Shown here one piece after another: positions 9,557 to 19,849 of a stretch of 64,000 nucleotides of DNA. The stretch comes from Polyporus tsugae (taxonomy: Eukaryota > Basidiomycota > Agaricomycetes > Polyporales > Polyporaceae). How positions within the stretch are numbered: the stretch's first letter is position 1; each line of letters begins with the position of its first letter. The stretch covers positions 1,366,501 through 1,430,500 of the forward strand of contig JAHRBS010000006.1 in NCBI GenBank assembly GCA_024305745.1, written 5' to 3'. The notes beneath the pieces are model-generated. The model had not been told where the DNA came from and searched no databases. It saw only the letters and a program-made list of their open reading frames with translations. A program made the position numbers and the translations under genes.

Positions 9557-10693
9557 AACCAGCACACTTTCCAGTACCGGAATTATGTGCTCGACGAGGT
9601 ACTATGCGTCTTCTCGACACGGCGGTGCAAAGCAATCGAAACCACCACGGTACGCGATGGCTTTGGCTCGATCTGGGTGCATCACGTTGACATATGCTCT
9701 GCGAACAGCACATACATCGAACTTGACCCCACCACCCCGTTCATCCGCCCATGCGGCGCACGTAAACTATCCACGTCGAATAACTCCGACCAAGAGGAGG
9801 AGACTGACGGTACTATTCTTGACCTTCCTGTCAACGCATTCTCTCCGGAAGACTCTCGTTGGACTACCGAATACGACAAGCCATCTTTTCCTGTCCCAGA
9901 CATCAAGATCGTGTCCTGGAACGTGGACTTCATGGCGGTGGACGCTGCCGACCGAGTGTTCTGCATACTGGACCACCTCAAAACCGTCATCCTCACCAAC
10001 GATTCGCAACCCGCCGTGATCCTACTGCAGGAGTTGAAGGAGGCAAGCTTCGAAGCGGTCCTCGCGAACCGCTGGGTGCGCGAGCACTTCGCCATAGTTC
10101 CACCGAACACCGGGTACTGGCCGGCCAGATATGGCCTCGCCACCCTCGTCTCGCGCCACATTCGGATCGAGAAGGCGCAGATGCTCCAGTTCCGCAGCAC
10201 GACGATGGGCCGCGCGGCCATCTTCGTCGACGTGTTGCTCCAGACGGCGGACGCTAACGCCAAGGGTGGCGAGGGATCCACGTCCATCCGCATCGCCAAC
10301 ACGCACCTCGAGTCGCTCGCCGAAGGGGAGCACCGGCGCCCCGTGCAGCTCAGCGCGATCGCCAATATGCTGCGGCAGCCCGGGATCCATGCCGGGATCG
10401 TGGGCGGCGACATGAACATGATCCTCCCCGCCGACCAGCGCATACACGTCGCAGCTGGGCTGCACGATGCCGGCGCTGACGGTCCCGAGGCGAATACCTG
10501 GGGATACCAGTCCAAGAAGCGCTCCTACCAGGCCAAAAGAATGGATCGTGTATTTTACACTCCAGCGCCCGGCCTCGTCGTGGGACCCGTCGAGGTCGTC
10601 GGGAAGGGGCTCAAAACGGAGCGTGGACAGTGGGCGAGCGACCACTACGCGCTTCAGACCACGATCGCGCTGCGACACGAAGACAAGTCTTGA
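9557..10693 (+). CDS. Endonuclease/exonuclease/phosphatase-family protein, TDP2-like
   Basis: The main exon is open to the stop at 10693; the 5' end is unresolved, because the first in-frame ATG (about 9931) would cut through the first catalytic motif. The EEP-fold motifs appear in order and spacing: SWNVD, LLQELKE (metal-binding Glu), NTHLES, GGDMN, KRMDRVF and a terminal SDHY. This set matches tyrosyl-DNA phosphodiesterase 2, which removes topoisomerase 2 adducts from 5' DNA ends, better than sphingomyelinases or deadenylases. The region before the catalytic domain is short and has no recognisable UBA domain. Function is therefore inferred at family level only. The mobile-element block begins just downstream. 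Confidence 0.7.
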   Translation, partial: NQHTFQYRNYVLDEVLCVFSTRRCKAIETTTVRDGFGSIWVHHVDICSANSTYIELDPTTPFIRPCGARKLSTSNNSDQEEETDGTILDLPVNAFSPEDSRWTTEYDKPSFPVPDIKIVSWNVDFMAVDAADRVFCILDHLKTVILTNDSQPAVILLQELKEASFEAVLANRWVREHFAIVPPNTGYWPARYGLATLVSRHIRIEKAQMLQFRSTTMGRAAIFVDVLLQTADANAKGGEGSTSIRIANTHLESLAEGEHRRPVQLSAIANMLRQPGIHAGIVGGDMNMILPADQRIHVAAGLHDAGADGPEANTWGYQSKKRSYQAKRMDRVFYTPAPGLVVGPVEVVGKGLKTERGQWASDHYALQTTIALRHEDKS

Positions 10694-11209
10694 TCCCCTC
10701 GTTTTTGGCGATGTAATAAAATCTACTGCTTCGTCAGTCTTCGGATACTTTCTGTCACTCCTAGAGGCACCTTCGGGTCGTGTAGCGTGTAGTACAGACC
10801 GTCCGTGTCACGGTAGTAATAGTGCCAGGAGGGGACTCGTGAACGAGCCTCCCATTTTTTCCGTGGCAAACCTGAACGGAGTGCTCTCTCAGGCCATATA
10901 CGGTCTTCCTTCCCCAGAGATCTATTGTAATTACTAATACCTAGGGGACATTGAGATGCTACATGATGGTCCGGGACCAAGTTGCAAGTTGCCACACTTT
11001 GCCGACACCCGGCGCTACACAAGACTCATGCGACGTCATGAAGGTTACTTACTACAAGTTCCCGCCGTGACGATGCCAGCTCGAACCTTCGCTTCACCTA
11101 CGTATTGGGTGATCGCAACCTTTAGTTTCCTCTACGTTCTCATCCAATCACTCATTATCTGGCTGTTCAAGCCGGTACATCGTTGTTTGATCTCTCGCCA
11201 GTGCAGTCT
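10694..11209. other. Spacer at the edge of the mobile-element block
   Basis: No coding pattern recognised. Confidence 0.4.
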
Positions 11210-11430
11210 TTATGTTGCCAATAAATTGCCCCTTCACTGCGGGAAGAAATTACAGCGATTTTCAATGTGTCGGACAGCGGAGAAACCAATGTATGGAACA
11301 TTGAATTTCACTGTGGGAAACAGTGGTTTTCGCTGTCGAAAACCATTGTTCCCGACAGCGAAAATCAGTGTCAAATACATTGGAATATGCCCTTTTGACA
11401 GCCTTTTTCGCTGTTCAAATCACCTGTAGC
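11210..11430. repeat. Degenerate hairpin-rich repeat cluster, copy 1
   Basis: Built from diverged versions of a motif like ACAGYGATTTTCAATGT in both orientations, with variable spacers. The arms 11319-11332 and 11337-11350 form a 14-bp stem with one mismatch around a CTGT loop. Related clusters lie at 19440-19575 and 23510-23665, so copies 1 and 2 bracket the tyrosine-recombinase remnant. Confidence 0.55.
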
Positions 11431-12136
11431 TCTTGCTTGTGTTTGACTGCGGACGCGACAACGGGGTGACTCAGATACTACGTAAAGCGAGAGAGACAAG
11501 CCTAGCCCTGCAAGACTGAAACAAATACAGCCAACCATTAAATACCAGAACTCGGGCGCCCGGGGTGCGACCCATGACGCCCAGCGGCATATGCTCGATT
11601 CGAGAGACGGTAAAGAGACTATTAAAGGAGAAGGAAAGGAAATGGAAACGGAAAGAGAGACGCGCGAAGAGCGGAAGATGGGAAAGAGGATTGAGCAGGG
11701 GGGTTACAATTGGCTGCGCGCGAAGCAATGGTGATCACACAGGAGCAGTACAGTTTTGGTGCGTGGTGAGGAGCGCATGGAGGAGCATAGGGTGTTTGCG
11801 GATGTAGATTTGCCACGTGGAAGACAACCATCACCCAACGGAGTGAATGGTGTCTCCTGGTACGCCGGTGAGAGCTAAGGCGGTGGCACTGCCGGCTCGC
11901 ATTGAATGGCCGCTGATATTGCTGGATGGGGGGAAGGTTTTTGCAAGGCGCCGCATGAACCATGCGCAAAGGGGGATAGAACCATCTTCACGAAGCCACA
12001 GCTCGGAGCGGCATGGGAAAAGGTGATTGCGAGAGGAGAGGTATGCAGTGAAGGTCTCCCAGGGGTGCATGTCGGGGTGCAGTTTACGGACAAGGATGTG
12101 ATCGCCTTCGAAGAAGGTGTCAGACTTGTGGGTTTG

Positions 12137-12158
12137 TGTCACAGCCAAACAACTGTGC
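12137..12158 (-). repeat. 3' LTR stub of the chromovirus
   Basis: The last 22 bp before the target duplication align with the 3' end of the 5' LTR (17892-17913) with four mismatches. The integrase stop codon lies inside this stub, so a deletion joined the end of pol to the end of the LTR. Confidence 0.7.
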
Positions 12159-13540
12159 TGGATATTGGTTGGACAGCATCAGGGTGCAAGGTGTGGAATT
12201 CATCGAGTAGTTCTTTGCAGTGCTTGACATTCTGTACTGGTTCCCAAGTGGCTTTGCTGATATCGTATCCAACCCATTTCACAAGGTATCGGACATATCC
12301 GTAGTAGGTCTTGGAGTCGAGGATCTTTTCGACCTCAAACTCGTCATGTCCTTCCACCTCTATGGCTGGTGGTTTCGACGGGTTACGGTTGCCAATCTCA
12401 TCCTCGTGGTAGGGGATGAGTTTGGAAGCATGGAAGACAGGGTGGACCTTGTTTGTGGCTGGGAGTTGTAGACGGAAATCGACCGGCCCAACTTGGTCAA
12501 CAATTTTGTAGGGCCCATAGTTCTTTGCGGATAACTTTTCTGATGACTGTTTGATCCTGAGGTCCCTTCCTTTGAGAAGGACTTTGTCCCCAACCTTGAA
12601 TGGCACTTCGCTCTTGTGCTTGTCATAGTACCACTTCATCCGTTCTGCAGCGAGGGTTAGGGATGCTTGGGCCTGTTCCCGGGCTTCCGTTCGGTACTGG
12701 AAGATGTCTTCGAGGGTCGGGAAACCTAGTTCTCCCTGTACATCTGGGGCCATCTTGGGGTGGTATCCGTATTCCACAAAGAAGGGTGATAAGCCGGTAG
12801 ACTTGTGTGCGGCATTGTTGTAGGAAAACTCCGCAGTGGATAGAAGGGAGGCCCAATCGTCTGGGCAGTGTTTGGTGAAGATCCGTAGGTACTGTTTCAA
12901 TAACTGGTTGACTCGTTCTGTCTGACCATCGGTTTGGGGGTGATAGGCTGTTGACATAGAGGCTCGGATGCCCAGCTTCCCACAAAACTCCTTGAAGAGT
13001 GCACTGGCAAACTGTGTTCCTCGATCTGAAATGATCTGTCGGGGTAGGCCATGATGTTTGAGTATGTGTTCGTAGACAAGCTCCGCCGCATCTGAGGCTG
13101 AGAAGTGGTCATCACATGCAAAGAAGTGGGCTCGCTTGGTCAACCGGTCTACCACCACTGTGATGGCCGTGTAAACATTGCCGTGTCTGTCACAGGACTC
13201 AGGAAGTTGAGTGATGAGGTCGATGCTCCAGATCTCCCATGGCCCAGCTGGGACTTCATTTGGCTGCAGTAGTCCGAAGGGAGGGTTGCGTGAGGCTTTA
13301 TTATGTTGGCATGTATCGCACCCCTTGACATACTTCTTGACATTGACTGACATTCCAGGCCACCAGTAGTTGCGGCTGATAAGTTCCTGGGTCTTCCATT
13401 GGCCAGGGTGCCCAGCGAGTGTGGTGTCATGGTGGAGTTTGAGCAGCTCCAGTCGTAGTTTCTGGTCCTTTGGGACATAGACCTTTCCCCGATAGAGCAG
13501 GGGACCGTTCTCGAAGTTCCATTCTTGCAGTGGTTTTCCA
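12139..13540 (-). pseudogene. Chromovirus integrase with chromodomain
   Basis: The H2C2 zinc finger (GHPGQW, then CDTCQ) is followed by the rve core: WSIDLITQLP with the first Asp, DRGTQFAS with the second, and YHPQTDGQTERVN with the catalytic Glu. A GPY/F-type block (KNYGPYKIVDQ) and a chromodomain (EFEVEKILDS, YLVKWVGYD, TWEPVQN) follow. The chromodomain is known to steer such elements to heterochromatin by binding methylated histone H3. The core is open from the 13353 Met to the stop at 12139; the zinc-finger part is in the same frame upstream, reached after a frameshift near 13540. Confidence 0.85.
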
Positions 13541-14240
13541 AACTCCCAGGGCCGCTATTGAGCAGTGCCTTGTAATCCTTGGTCATTGTGTCATCTTTGA
13601 GTGCCTTCTTGATCTTGTCCAGTAGTTGCTTGTCGTCAACTTCAGAGGTGTGGGTGGTTTGCATGGCTTTGATGGCAAAAAACTCTGGCTTCAGCAGCGT
13701 TTGACCATCATTGTCGCTGCTTACCCCCTCCTCATGATCTGGCCTCCTGGACAGAGGGTCGGCACAAAGCATTGTCTTGCCGGGTCGGTGTCGTAAGTTG
13801 AAGTTGAAACGGGAAAGGAATAAACTCCAGTGAGCTTGGTGATGAGTGAGCTTCTGGGCCTGCCAGAAGTAGGTGAGGTTAAGGTGATCTGACCAGATCT
13901 CAACCGGCTCAGGGTGTCTCTCCAGGTAGTGGTGATATTCCTCCAAAGCACGTATGATGGCCAGTAACTCCTTGTCATAGATCTCATAGTTGCATTTATG
14001 CTCATTTAAGGACTTGGAGTAAAACACTACTGGGTGCCATAGTTTATCTTCGCCCAACTGTTCCAGTACTGCCCCTGTGGCAAAGTCAGATGAGTCTGTT
14101 TCCAGGCGGAAAGGTGCAGTGTTATTGGGGATTTGGAGGATTGGAGCAGTGGTGAGGTCTTGAGGCTCTGGAAGGTGTTTTCTTGATCTTCTCCCCACTG
14201 CCAAGGTGCATCCTTGCAGGTGAGAACTGTGAGCGGGCAA
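13541..14240 (-). pseudogene. Chromovirus RNase H region
   Basis: Reads FRLETDSSDFATGAVL (first catalytic Asp), NYEIYDKELLAI (Glu) and IWSDHLNL (Asp), then LRHRPGKTMLCADPLSRR, the standard end of a Ty3 RNase H domain. Frameshifts at about 14155 and 13540 separate it from reverse transcriptase and integrase. Confidence 0.8.
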
Positions 14241-16005
14241 GCTATCTTTGAGAAGTCCTTGATGAAACGTCGGTAGAAGTTGGCAAGGCCGAGGAAAGCC
14301 TGTACATGCTTGACTTTGGTAGGTGTCGGCCAGTTCTTTACACCTTCAACCTTGGCTGGGTCCATTGTGATGGAGTCCTTCGAGATGATCAGCCCAAGGA
14401 ATTCAACCGACTGTTGTTCAAACTTGCACTTCTCAGGCTTAATGAAGAAGATCATTTGCCCGTAGTTTCTGGAGTACTTGTTCCGTGAGTTGCCGGTGAA
14501 GTGTGAGGTCATCTGTGAAGATAAGGATATCGTCGATATAAACTACCACGTGTCCCGTAGCAATCTCCTCCTTGAGGATCTCATTCATCATAGCCTGGAA
14601 GGTGCTTGGGGCATTGCAAAGACCAAAAGTCATCACTGTTGGCTCGTACAGACCACGGTGAGTGATAAACGCTGCCTTCTCTTCATCTCCTTCCCGTATA
14701 GGAACATTATTGTACCCCCACCTCAGGTCCAGCGAGGTGAAGATTGATGACTGAGATAAACGGTCGATAAGGTCCGGGATCCGTGATATAGGGAACTTGT
14801 CCTTCTTGGTGACAGCATTGAGGGCACAGTAGTCCTGTACCAGTCGCAGGCTGCCATCCTTTTTCTTGACAAAGAATACAGGAGTGGCAGCTGGGCTCTT
14901 TGACCTTTGGATATATCCCTTAGCTTCCTGTTCATCGATCCATCCATCGAGGGAGTTCCGTTCCTGGGGGTTGAGTGGGTAAAGCTTTGCTGGCTTTGGC
15001 AGTGTTGCTCCTTCCACAAACTTGATGGGGTGGTCATAGGGCTTGCGAGTTGGCATCCGCTCTGAAGCTGTCTTGGAAAACACGTCACCATACTGATGAT
15101 AGTGGGTGGGCACATGATTAGACCAGTAGTCCTTGTCTTGGCTTCCTGGCACTGGTGTTCCTTCCTTCTTCTCCTCAATCCGTGTTCGCAGAGCGCGGGC
15201 ATCAGGGTCATCAGAAAACTGCATCCAATGTACAAACTGTTCAGCACTGTCCCAGGGCTCGCGGTCTAGCTGACCGTAGGTGTCTCGTGCAAACTCCTCT
15301 AGTCGGGGCTCCTCCACCGTCCGGATTTCTTTGTCCTGTACCGAAACTGGGCTGGGTAGACAGGTGTGCGGGCAGCGTGTAAACTTTACTTGACCCACCT
15401 TCCAATTGACTTCTGGGTTGTGTTCTTGGAGGAAAGTCATGCCGATAATGATATCCCGGTTTCTGTCATGAACGCATTACAAACTACATATATAGTACCA
15501 GCGAAGTGTCAAGCCAAGCTTGACATTGCACCTTTTTGGCGTAGCTGGTTCAGCGGCTGGTCTGTTCCTAACAGTTTCCTATATCTGTGACCAGAAAGGA
15601 CTGCCAACTAGTGTGGTTGTCGATTGTGACAAGACACTGGACATAGTGCGTGATTAGACCCTTCTTGTTCTCTGTTGCATCCGCATTGAACACTTGTATC
15701 TCTCGTGAGAGGCGTTGTAATTCCAGGCCATGTTCCTGAACAAAACAATAGTGTGCAAAACTCGAATAGGCTCCACAATCTAGGAGCCCTTCTGACTGGA
15801 TTTCATGTATTCCTTGCCTGAGGGTGAGTTTTAAATTGAGTGACTGTCGCTGTCTGTGTGATGAAGCGAGATATACATAGTTCGATTTAGGTACAAATGA
15901 TTCCTCTAGGTGGTTTACGTTACTAGTACATATGGATCGGATGTTACGGCCAGTCCCTGTTACTTCCGCTGGAGAAAATCCTGCTCGTTGGTCTCGACAA
16001 TCCAT
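14241..16005 (-). pseudogene. Chromovirus protease and reverse transcriptase
   Basis: The protease part has DCGAYSSF in place of the usual D-S/T-G-A active-site motif. After the 110-bp insertion the frame resumes with IIGMTFL, the usual post-protease block. Reverse transcriptase motifs follow in order: FFVKKKDGSLRLVQDY, TSLDLRWGYNN, TFGLCNAPSTFQ and VYIDDILIF (the YIDD catalytic pair). A one-base frameshift near 14450 moves the thumb (KPEKCKF, VEFLGLIIS) to another frame. The protease frame overlaps the gag end by about 45 nt in a different frame, so the original element probably used ribosomal frameshifting. Confidence 0.85.
15464..15573 (+). mobile_element. 110-bp TG..CA insertion with 5-bp target duplication inside pol
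   Basis: Flanked by gtttc on both sides (15459-15463 and 15574-15578). The insert starts TGTCATGAACGC and ends TTCCTAACA. Removing it plus one duplicate restores the conserved protease-to-RT reading. It holds a TATATA run and a perfect 8-bp hairpin (TGTCAAGC, CAA loop, GCTTGACA). It is best read as a solo LTR of a very small LTR element (TRIM-like). Orientation is arbitrary. Confidence 0.7.
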
Positions 16006-17558
16006 GCAGTGGTTTCCTGATGCTCTTGCTTGCTCCTGAGTTCAAACTCCTTGAGTGCGTTGACAACAAACTCCATTCGGTCCTGGTCTTTGGTCTTGGC
16101 TTCTTCCTCGACAGCCCGTATCTTGGTTGGTGCAACGCCCTTGTCTTTGAAGTCGGGAAGCTCATAGTACCCCTTGTATACCGGGTTGCGACACTTGGTG
16201 CCAGACTTGTAAGGGTGTTTGCCGCACCGGAAGCACATCTTCTTGGCTAGCCAGTCCTCTTGTTCCTTGGAGAGCTTCTCCGGCTTGCGCATTGCATCGA
16301 TGTCCATGGCATTGGGATCTCTGGCAGCTCTTGAAGAGGAGGCAGCCTTGTGGTACTTGTTCCCTCGGTAGTCCATCTCGATTCCGAGTACCCAATCCAG
16401 GAAGTTCTCCCACTTTGTGGGGACTGTAAACAGTGACAAGGAGCGGTGGGTGATCATAGTGGTATGGAGATCACCCTTGCACTGAGCATCAATACGATGA
16501 ATGAGCTCCACGTCAGAGTAACCAGACTTGATGGCAAAACAGTGGAAGTTCTCCACAAACAAGGCGAGGGACGAGTGGGACTTAGCACACAGTTCCTCCA
16601 AAGATTGTTGAGCGGACTTCTCTAGTGCTAGTTCCCAGTATCCGCTCTTGAGCCGGTCGACAAAACTGGTCCAGGTGCCAAGGTAGGTGTTGTCTGCAGC
16701 TTTTTGGGCATAGTCATCCATGTACAACTGGGCTCCTTCTTCCAAAAACAATAAAGCGGTGGTGATCTTGTCATCATCCATCGTGATGTTCTGGTACCAG
16801 AATCAAATGCCAAGTTTCTGGAACCATTGCTCCACCGTAAGATCCAGGGTTTTGCCTTTAAACTTGGGAGGGTCTGCGATTCTAGGCCGGTGGGTGTTGT
16901 GCGATGAGACGGTTGCCAGGGCCGTGTAGATAGGTGCCGTGGTTGGGTGAGCAATGAGGGAAGCAACTCGGGTTTTCAGTTCCTTGATCGCCTCAACGAG
17001 CATCATAGTGTTGGTGTTGAGGATGTCCATCTCCATTTTGAGGACTTCCCTCTCAGCCTTGAGCGTATCATTCTCCGTTTCCAAGTCACGACAGCAGGAC
17101 TCCAGGTCGTCCATGGCTTTGTGGAACTTTGTGTGGGTGACACACCTTTTCTGCTGGGCTTGGAGTTCGTGGATGTCGACGGCGGTTGAGTTCCAGTGTT
17201 CGTACATTTTGTTCCCTAACTGGTTGTAAGCTCCTATGATGTCTTGCCTGATCATATTGTTCATTATGGCTAGGATCCAGTCGATGTACTCGGTGTCTAT
17301 TTTGTAGTGTGTCCCAGATGCTCGGACTGCCTCTGCGAGCGTGTTGTATGGTTTACCCTGAAACGTCCAGCTTGTTGGAGTCTGTATAGGTTCAAGGGTT
17401 GGTGTTGGTGACGGCGGGCGTGTGGGGTGTTGTGAGGTTGGCCGGGGGGTTGTTTCCATTTCAAGCGGATTGTTTCCTCCGCTGGGTGGTGTGTGCGGTT
17501 CCTCGGGCCCGAAGGCATCCGTTGAGAGAACTTCAAAGCAAGACATAATGTATTCCAA
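15960..17558 (-). pseudogene. Chromovirus gag
   Basis: The N-terminal half is Pro-rich, then a coiled coil (LETENDTLKAEREVLKMEM region). The capsid-like domain follows (WTSFVDRLKSGYWELA, SHSSLALFVENF) and then a single CCHC-like knuckle (CFRCGKHPYKSGTKC, with Cys instead of the expected His-Cys spacing). An in-frame TGA at 16803-16805, in KLGI-stop-FWYQN, splits it; both halves are in the same frame. A Trp (TGG) to stop change is the simplest explanation. Confidence 0.75.
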
Positions 17559-17878
17559 ACTCCGGGGTGTTCTATGCCAAAAGGAAAACTACAAGACAAT
17601 CCAGTCTAAGTACCCAAACTTGTCTAGCTCAACAATTGTGTTCGCTATTCTAGGGAAATGTTGTCCTAAACCTGAAAACTTTATCTTTCCAAACTCCTTG
17701 CAGAACCAGTCGATGCTCTGTTGTTGACTGTGGGTCCAGTTGGGTCCGCTGTGGTTGATATTGTTGCTGATCCACTCAAGTTGGTTGCCGATGCGTTGGA
17801 TGGCTAGACGATGGCCGTGCGGAAGGGAGAGAGACGGCTGGCTAGTGACTTGGGCACTGAACCAGGGGCCTAGGTGTG

Positions 17879-17889
17879 AGATTCTATCT
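17879..17889 (-). promoter_or_regulatory. Primer-binding site of the chromovirus (self-priming type)
   Basis: Two bases inside the 5' LTR end. The minus-strand sequence AGATAGAATCT can pair over all 11 positions (one G-U) with AGATTCTGTCT at 18067-18057, the predicted first bases of the transcript. Confidence 0.65.
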
Positions 17890-17891
17890 AA

Positions 17892-18309
17892 TGTCACGGC
17901 CGAATGACTGTGCCACAAAACAAACAAAAGGGGGGGCTCACTGATGGAGACACACAGAGGGTGGCAACAGAAGTAGAGGATAGATTGGCCTAGACTAGAA
18001 GGCAGAGGATGGCAGGGGCTGTTAAGCTGCCTACAGATGATGGGGGAATGAACAAGAGACAGAATCTAAGGTCTCTGAGCCCACATCACAGCCCTTATAT
18101 ACTATACATGACAGGTGCACAGACCACCTGGCTTCAGGGCAGGCTTGGGTACTGATGGCAGGTGAGCCAGTCCAAAATGAGAACAAAGAGGTAAGTACTA
18201 TTACATAATGATGACCAGTGTCCAGGCTAGAGTCCGGAAATGGGTGAACCTGGGGTTAGGGTTGGTGGCTGTGACTGTGGTACCAAACGTGGCACGAAAA
18301 ACCGTGACA
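17892..18309 (-). repeat. 5' LTR of the chromovirus (418 bp)
   Basis: Minus strand, from TGTCACGGTTTTTCG to GGCCGTGACA. TATATAAGG lies at 18103-18095; the predicted transcription start is about 34 nt downstream, at 18067. It overlaps the target duplication at 18310-18314. Confidence 0.85.
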
Positions 18310-18673
18310 GTTTGAAGCAGGAAAGAATAATCATCGTGGGTGACACGGACAGAGAGATGGCGAGTGACAGTGGCATATGTCCGATGCTGGACGTGGTCTG
18401 GCCAGACGAGGTCTCCGAGGCGTGCAAGCATATAGAAGCCGGTGAGGAGGAGGGCAAGAAAGAGAGAGTCATCATGGGAGGGAGGCGAGGGGAATGATGA
18501 CACGAGGAGAGAGATGTCAGCACAGATGAGGGGGGCTTTGCGGCGAACAGGTTTGCTGTAGAGCCTCATGGAGCCTTTGAGGGTGTCACGGACCAGACAC
18601 GAAGCACGAGCTTTGCATATGTCCGGGAAGAAGGGCTCGAGTTCACTGCCCACGCGAACTTGCCCGGATCTGG

Positions 18674-19186
18674 TCACCTCTGTTTGTCCCGATGCTCGTT
18701 GGAGGAGGGCTCATAAGACGAGCTCCTAGATCTCTCTCTCCCCGCAGCGGGATGGGCAGCGCGCGGAGGTTCGCTCGATTGACGGGACTGTAAGGTGGAT
18801 TGCGAACTGTGCTGACCCTGGTTCGCCGGGTCGGTCCTCCCGCCGGGCTCATCCTGCTGGCCGTCAGGCTGCCCTCGGAATCTCTGCTGCAGATCTTGTC
18901 CTGCTTCCTTCCGAATCCTGTCCATGTCGTCGAGTTGGGTGAGATAGGAGTCGAGGGAGTCGTCGACTGCCGTGTCGCTCAAACCGGTTTCTTTGGCAGA
19001 CAGAGCGGTGGTGAGGGACCTGACTGCGCTGGCCTGCCCAATCTGCTTCCGTCGGTTTTCTTCGACAACTTGCTCGCACTTTGCAATGGCTGCGCGCTGC
19101 TCTGCTGGTAATTCCCCGAGCTTGCCATGAGGGGCAGGCATTTGTGATTCGAAAGATGTGTGTGGTGAGTATAGCAAGAATTTCAA
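18674..19186 (-). pseudogene. Gag-like first ORF of the deleted YR element
   Basis: 170 codons; the in-frame Met at about 19138 (MPAPHGKLGELP) is the likelier start. It begins with a helical region (ELPAEQRAAIAKCEQVVEENR) rich in charged residues and ends in a Gln/Ser/Arg-rich disordered tail (GQPDGQQDEPGGR). Its stop overlaps the beginning of the YR frame. No reverse transcriptase lies between it and the recombinase, although in DIRS-type elements the order is gag, RT-RNase H, YR. I infer an internal deletion. The family assignment rests on context and overall composition. Confidence 0.4.
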
Positions 19187-19439
19187 ACGTCACAAGAGCG
19201 AGCTGGCAGCAGCGAGCAAAAGGTGAGCCCAGCGCAGGATGCGGTCCCAAAGGGCGAGCGTGCTTACCTGGTGGCGGCGAGCAAAAGGTGAGTTAGGGGA
19301 CGCGGTCCCTGATGCCGCTGTATAAGCCAGGCTTGCATTCCTCCTGGGCTCCACTCAGGAGAGGGAGGAGCGCCAGCGGGTGCAGGAGGAATGCGCCAAC
19401 CGGGCGCGGCTGGCTAGAGAGCGCCGCGCGGGGCACTAG
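19187..19439. repeat. Tandem near-duplicate around a splice-donor-like block
   Basis: GCGAGCAAAAGGTGAG occurs at 19212-19227 and again at 19277-19292, each followed by a copy of GCGGTCCC or CGCGGTCCC. This is a roughly 65-bp tandem duplication upstream of the YR element ORF. Confidence 0.5.
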
Positions 19440-19575
19440 CACACACAATGATTTACCTCGTGTAACCAAGGTTTAAGCCCGATATGACAATGATTTTCCA
19501 TGTATCTAATAATCCTTTGGACATTGTTTTTCACCGTCCTGCACAGTGGTTTTCCGTGTATTGAACAGTGATCAT
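19440..19575. repeat. Degenerate hairpin-rich repeat cluster, copy 2
   Basis: Contains ACAATGATTTTCCATGTAT, GACATTGTTTTTCACCGT and ACAGTGGTTTTCCGTGTAT, all variants of the motif seen at 11210-11430. AT-rich and noncoding. Confidence 0.5.
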
Positions 19576-19849
19576 GGGTCCACAATACCACGGTATTTAC
19601 GCATTCACGTATGATTCAAGATGTTCAAGCAATTATATTGGTATTACGTTACAGCATAGGGGACCAGCAGGAACTACAAGTGTAGTAAGACATCGGAGCA
19701 AGGGGAGGGATGCAATCCAGCACCAAAGCAACCCCAAGGAACAAATACAACTGTTTGAACTTTGAACTCACCTTAATGAATGCACCCTTCAAGCAATGTC
19801 ACGATATACCTGCAGTGCAAGCCCGCCCCGTCTCCACTTCTCGACCTCA

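Larger units (their letters stand above)
12137..18309 (-). mobile_element. Ty3 chromovirus retrotransposon with 5-bp target duplication
   Basis: The outer ends are TGTCACGG... (at 18309, minus strand) and ...GGCTGTGACA (at 12137). Both sides carry the same 5 bp, gtttg on the plus strand (12132-12136 and 18310-18314), and removing the element restores the recombinase frame. Order on the minus strand: 5' LTR, primer-binding site, gag, protease, reverse transcriptase, RNase H, integrase with terminal chromodomain. Damage: an in-frame TGA in gag (16803-16805), a 110-bp insertion (15464-15573), frameshifts near 14450, 14155 and 13540, and loss of all but about 22 bp of the 3' LTR. It cannot move by itself. 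Confidence 0.9.
11735..18677 (-). pseudogene. Tyrosine recombinase (YR) gene, split by a retrotransposon
   Basis: The 5' part (18677-18310) reads on in the same frame into the 3' part (12131-11735) once the inserted element and one target-site copy are ignored, 255 codons together. Catalytic signatures of tyrosine recombinases are visible: an Arg block (LARLGDLVW) in the 5' part, HSMR (the H-x-x-R box) and IYIRKHP with the candidate nucleophile Tyr in the 3' part. An in-frame TGA at 11831-11833 replaces what in relatives is Arg before Trp, so a CGA to TGA change is likely. These enzymes mobilise DIRS/Ngaro and Crypton elements. The gene is dead here: interrupted by 6.2 kb and carrying a stop. 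Confidence 0.75.
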
